Below, piece after piece: positions 7,368-9,665 of a DNA stretch of 9,665 bases. The DNA comes from Flavobacteriales bacterium UBA1995 (GTDB lineage: Bacteria > Bacteroidota > Bacteroidia > Flavobacteriales_D > Sanyastnellaceae). The stretch's first letter is position 1. The number at the start of each line of letters is the position of its first letter. Location: positions 35,695 through 45,359 of the forward strand of contig DDCX01000025.1 in the NCBI GenBank assembly GCA_002336475.1, written 5' to 3'. Under the pieces are notes generated by a model, which was given only the letters and a program-made list of their open reading frames with translations, made no database searches and had not been told where the DNA came from. The translations under genes and the position numbers were made by a program.

Positions 7368-8351
7368 TTACTGGACGATGATCCGAATGGGATGGGCCCC
7401 TTTATAAGGAACGTACAAATATGGTCCGCTTCTCCAATCCTTCGTAGAAACCTGCAGCACGGCGCTTTGCGCTTCCTGCCAAGTCCAAACCGTTCTGCCA
7501 CCGAGGTCCATAACGAACCCTCCAGACCTTGCACCGCGGAGGCTCACAGCGCTTCCGCGCTCAATCGGATTGGGCCAGGCAGATGCGCCCACCATCACGT
7601 CCTCATCCACGCTCAACACTGTATTGTCATACCACGCTACATCCGTCACATTCAACAGCTCTTCTCCCGCATTATCCGTCACCACCAACTCCTCGTGAAA
7701 GAAAACCGGCAAGACAGAATCCGGTGCGCAGTACATCACTTGATTCAGGTACCAGTTTGCCGTATCCCCAGCGTAGGTTTCCACGTAAAACTGATTGTAG
7801 TCTACGCGCAAAACCTCTGAAATGACCACGCCATTTGGAAGGACGATGGACCCCCACGCATCACAGGTACTCGTGACATTTCCTTGCAAGGAATAAGGTT
7901 CGCTAAACAACACTTGATCGGTGCTGAAAGCATCTTCATGATAAAACCCGAACACCATTGGGTACGGCCATTGGGTGAGGGGGTCTTCGAAAGGAAGCGT
8001 CACACCATTGGCGGTGTTGGCGTTGCCATAAAGGGTAAAACCACTCTCCGTAACGTCCAAAAACGACAGCAGGTCCCCGTTGGACATGACCCACTCTGCT
8101 TGTGGAAACATTGGAGCATACAACGACGTGGTTGCCGGGTTCAAACCCAACGTATTGACCACATTGCCATTCACATCACTAAAGTCCCAGCTCTGGGCAA
8201 CCTCACTTCCCGCAGTCGGCGCTATAAATGCCGCCGCCAAAATTTCGCCGCTATAACCATTCGGAGGTGCGGTGGGCGAATTCAAGGTTGGCTGTGACCA
8301 TGCAGCTGCCGCATAAAATGTCGAACAACATAGGAGTGCCGTTTTATACAT
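7368..8351 (-). CDS. Secreted protein of unknown function with T9SS C-terminal sorting domain
   Basis: This 327-residue protein has an N-terminal signal peptide (MYKTALLCC..., about residues 1-19, likely signal peptidase I cut after AWS before Q20). A beta-rich, aromatic-rich body with no recognised catalytic motif follows; it contains several Asp/Asn/Gly turns and two lone cysteines. The last ~75 residues (about 253-327) have the type A T9SS sorting-domain layout: the AWPNPI entry motif, LGGRTVW, a GPYLY strand and a final hydrophobic IRIIVQ. The domain is normally removed on export through the Por machinery, leaving the body outside or on the cell surface. The frame extends to a TTG at 8378, but ATG 8351 gives a proper signal peptide and is preferred. 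It is first in a possible three-gene - strand run with rrf2 and cysH, with no obvious functional link to either. Confidence 0.82.
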   Translation of the reverse strand: MYKTALLCCSTFYAAAAWSQPTLNSPTAPPNGYSGEILAAAFIAPTAGSEVAQSWDFSDVNGNVVNTLGLNPATTSLYAPMFPQAEWVMSNGDLLSFLDVTESGFTLYGNANTANGVTLPFEDPLTQWPYPMVFGFYHEDAFSTDQVLFSEPYSLQGNVTSTCDAWGSIVLPNGVVISEVLRVDYNQFYVETYAGDTANWYLNQVMYCAPDSVLPVFFHEELVVTDNAGEELLNVTDVAWYDNTVLSVDEDVMVGASAWPNPIERGSAVSLRGARSGGFVMDLGGRTVWTWQEAQSAVLQVSTKDWRSGPYLYVPYKGAHPIRIIVQ

Positions 8352-8513
8352 GAGGTAAAGATGATTCAAATACCACAATCACGCCGTCCCATCACTTCTG
8401 CCTTCACGACGAAGGCATTGAGACCTTCAGGCGGGCGGTGAGTTAGTTGGCCCAGCGCCAAAAGGCTTGAGACTACCTGACATCTTCTTCGGCGGCGAAA
8501 GGATTGGAATTAA
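8352..8513. other. Intergenic region with small inverted repeats, no gene seen
   Basis: These 162 bases lie between the broken gene and the T9SS protein gene. Inverted repeats: TGCCTTC-ACGAC-GAAGGCA (8399-8417, 7-bp stem), TTGGC-CCAGC-GCCAA (8447-8461, 5-bp stem) and TTCG-GCGG-CGAA (8488-8499, 4-bp stem). None is followed by a T-run, so they are not typical rho-independent terminators. I see no convincing -33/-7 promoter for the T9SS gene and no ORF worth calling. Confidence 0.5.
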
Positions 8514-9123
8514 CTAAACTACCCAATGGGTACCCTTCAACTTTAGCATCACAGCATCCTTGAATGCCATTTTTTGCATCACCATAACAGTATGAATACT
8601 CCACCTTCGGCCACTCTTGGGTGACGCAAAGGCATCCCTTTCGAACCCGATTTGATCAAAGCGAAGCTGAGAGATACTCCCAATCCCACTCTCTGGCGAA
8701 GCAAAATATAAGGCAACCAATAGAGGAGCTAATTCGAGGCAAGGTGCTCAGTTCATCAACAATTGGTACGCTCAACCGGTCATCTTGAATGAACCATGGG
8801 CCAGATGTTGTGGGAACTTCGTCCATGATGTTTCCAAAATCAGTCAAGTTGCCCATCCGCCATGATCCTAGCAATGCGTCGCAAGCAGCAAGGCATTTTG
8901 CAACGTGCATCTGCCCCAAAATATAATCCTGTGCTGTCATCATTTAGATAGATATCAGAGGCATTCCACTGCGACCCAAAGATTGACAGCACCACAAGCG
9001 CATCGCCCACTCCTATATAGCCGTCAGTCTCAGAGTCTGGATTGTACGGGAGTTGGAAGCCGTAACCTGCGCGGTGACGTTAAACCCGGCGAGGATCGCC
9101 AGGCAGGCAAGTAAATGTTTCTT
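8514..9123 (-). pseudogene. Frameshifted secreted-protein gene with signal peptide and dockerin/EF-hand loop
   Basis: The - strand reading breaks into four overlapping frame segments that join into one plausible ~200-residue protein. Segment 1 (9123 to ~9067) reads KKHLLACLAILAGFNVTAQ, a classic signal peptide ending at TAQ. Segment 2 (~9067 to ~8914) reads GYGFQLPYNPDSETDGYIG and continues to an FGSQW motif; its loop at 9037-9002 has D, E, D, G, I, D at positions 1, 3, 5, 6, 8, 12, the dockerin/EF-hand calcium pattern. Segment 3 (~8914 to ~8717) runs from GQMHVAKCLAACDALLGSW to PRISSSIG. Segment 4 (~8718 to TAG 8514) reads VALYFASPESGIGSISQL and ends KGTHWVV. The joins need one missing base at CC 9066-9067, one extra at CCCC 8914-8917 and one extra near CC 8717-8718. 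No ATG, GTG or TTG lies in frame before the signal peptide; a TGA does. I read this as a decayed gene. Errors in the read or assembly could mimic it. Confidence 0.65.
9002..9037 (-). other. Dockerin-like calcium-binding loop inside the broken gene
   Basis: Twelve codons encode DSETDGYIGVGD, with acidic residues at loop positions 1, 3, 5 and 12, Gly at 6 and Ile at 8. This is the pattern of type I dockerin and EF-hand loops. It follows PYNP and precedes a hydrophobic helix-like stretch ending in FGSQW. The reading is in segment 2 only and has no intact start of its own. Confidence 0.7.
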
Positions 9124-9134
9124 GCCGCCAAGTT

Positions 9135-9195
9135 CTCACCGCAAGCGCAGAATGCCATGCCGCTGGCGAATCGAGGCCGTGAGACGAGCGGTGAG
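9135..9195. repeat. Inverted repeat in the leader of the broken gene
   Basis: CTCACCGC at 9135-9142 and GCGGTGAG at 9188-9195 are perfect 8-base complements enclosing 45 bases. Inside, GCCA...TGGC (4 bp) may form a small inner hairpin. The element lies 12 bases before the first readable codon of the signal peptide. It could fold in the transcript leader or be a recombination or repeat element. It does not match the integron attC core consensus. Confidence 0.45.
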
Positions 9196-9217
9196 GGATT
9201 GTCAACTGGAATAGGGA

Positions 9218-9249
9218 CAAACATGGTTGAAATAGCGGTTGGATTCAAT
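9218..9249 (-). promoter_or_regulatory. Weak promoter candidate before the broken gene
   Basis: On the - strand, ATTG (9249-9246), a 20-base spacer and CATGTTTG (9225-9218) resemble the Bacteroidota TTTG / TAnnTTTG promoter with one mismatch in each box. It overlaps the stop codon of the upstream ORF and lies about 100 bases before the signal-peptide segment. This would give a leader containing the inverted repeat. Such weak matches also occur by chance. Confidence 0.25.
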
Positions 9250-9665
9250 GGGTAACCCATTGACCATCTCGCTGAAAAAAGTGCACTGGGCTAGGTGGGT
9301 TATTCGGATGTCCAATCAATATGTCTGAGCCTGAAATACTTGTCGTGCCGCCAATAATGATCAGCTGTCGCAAATAGTTAAACGTAGGGCACTCAAGTAC
9401 CCACATTGCAGCTGCATCATTTATAATGATGTCAGCATCCAGAGGTAAATCCCTTCGATACATACCATCAGATACATAAACGGGAATTTCGCTGGAGTGG
9501 TAAATCACAGGGTCAGATCCAAGGGCATCAATGATGGTTGCCTGATTATTGATTAATACTGCATGGCTTGCAATGGAGTCCTCCAACTCTCCAACCTGGT
9601 TACTTAACTCAAGCACCATCTCGGTCAAGTCTTGGATACCTAGGACAGTGCAGTTGTCGCCTTGA
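9245..9665 (-). CDS. Unrecognised protein, C-terminal part only, with a coiled-coil stretch (runs off right edge)
   Basis: The frame is open from the right edge to TGA at 9245-9247, giving about 139 residues. The first visible part, from GDNCTVLG through ELSNQVGELEDSI to about IIDAL, is rich in regularly spaced Leu, Ile and Val with acidic and amide residues, as in a coiled coil. The rest is a beta-like region containing PVYVSDGMYRRDLPLDADI, a LRQLIIIGGTTSIS strand and the end HFFQRDGQWVTH. TTG 9628 and ATG 9619 are in-frame starts, but neither begins a signal peptide, and coding-like residues continue before them. The true start is probably outside the window. The DNA is visibly more AT-rich than the housekeeping genes. 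I do not recognise a family. A surface or fibre-like role is a guess from the coiled coil and the neighbouring secreted-protein remnant. Confidence 0.55.
   Translation of the reverse strand, partial: QGDNCTVLGIQDLTEMVLELSNQVGELEDSIASHAVLINNQATIIDALGSDPVIYHSSEIPVYVSDGMYRRDLPLDADIIINDAAAMWVLECPTFNYLRQLIIIGGTTSISGSDILIGHPNNPPSPVHFFQRDGQWVTH

Noticed and set aside
7884..8297. 137-residue + strand open frame antisense to the T9SS protein gene
   Set aside because: The - strand frame has a signal peptide and a sorting domain; the + strand frame has no recognisable feature.
8905..9114. 69-residue + strand open frame across the broken gene
   Set aside because: Antisense to the segments encoding the signal peptide and calcium loop; composition is not protein-like.
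9135..9195. Integron attC site at the inverted repeat
   Set aside because: The arms lack the GTTRRRY / RYYYAAC core sites, and no integrase is seen in the window.
9030..9260. 76-residue - strand open frame
   Set aside because: It overlaps the legible signal-peptide segment in another frame, is Arg/Pro/Ser-rich and has no domain; most likely an out-of-frame reading of the leader and broken gene.

Overview
The window reads as a chromosomal segment of a Bacteroidota bacterium, most likely a marine flavobacterial-type lineage. Three things point there: a secreted protein ending in a type IX secretion (T9SS) C-terminal sorting domain, the long Bacteroidota form of a PurF-like amidotransferase, and gene starts without Shine-Dalgarno sequences but with occasional TAnnTTTG-like -7 boxes. 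Placement below phylum is inference.

Left part (1-6157, + strand, tightly packed): the 3' part of an RND inner-membrane efflux permease, cut by the left edge; an NAD(P)-dependent extended SDR reductase 14 bases later; and a 633-residue PurF-like glutamine amidotransferase/phosphoribosyltransferase. A 14-base dyad and a weak -7-like box lie in front of the last gene.

Middle part (6195-8351, - strand, convergent with the left block): read in transcription order, a T9SS-exported protein of unknown function, an Rrf2-family regulator with a four-cysteine cluster, and an adenylyl-sulfate (APS) reductase of the [4Fe-4S] CysH type. Gaps are 11 and 25-49 bases, so they may be co-transcribed. The Rrf2-cysH pair suggests Fe-S- or sulfur-responsive control of assimilatory sulfate reduction. 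A perfect 10-base palindrome and a TAAATTTG box lie exactly between the two genes.

Right part (8352-9665, - strand): a gene-poor accessory stretch. It contains a secreted-protein gene that appears broken. A signal peptide and a dockerin/EF-hand calcium loop are clearly legible, but the reading moves through four frame segments joined at three short sites, and there is no in-frame start codon. Upstream of it is the C-terminal part of another unrecognised ORF with a coiled-coil stretch, running off the right edge and visibly more AT-rich than the housekeeping genes. This looks like a fast-evolving or decaying set of surface/secreted protein genes and is the most unusual part of the window. I found no RNA genes, insertion sequences, CRISPR arrays or convincing rho-independent terminators.
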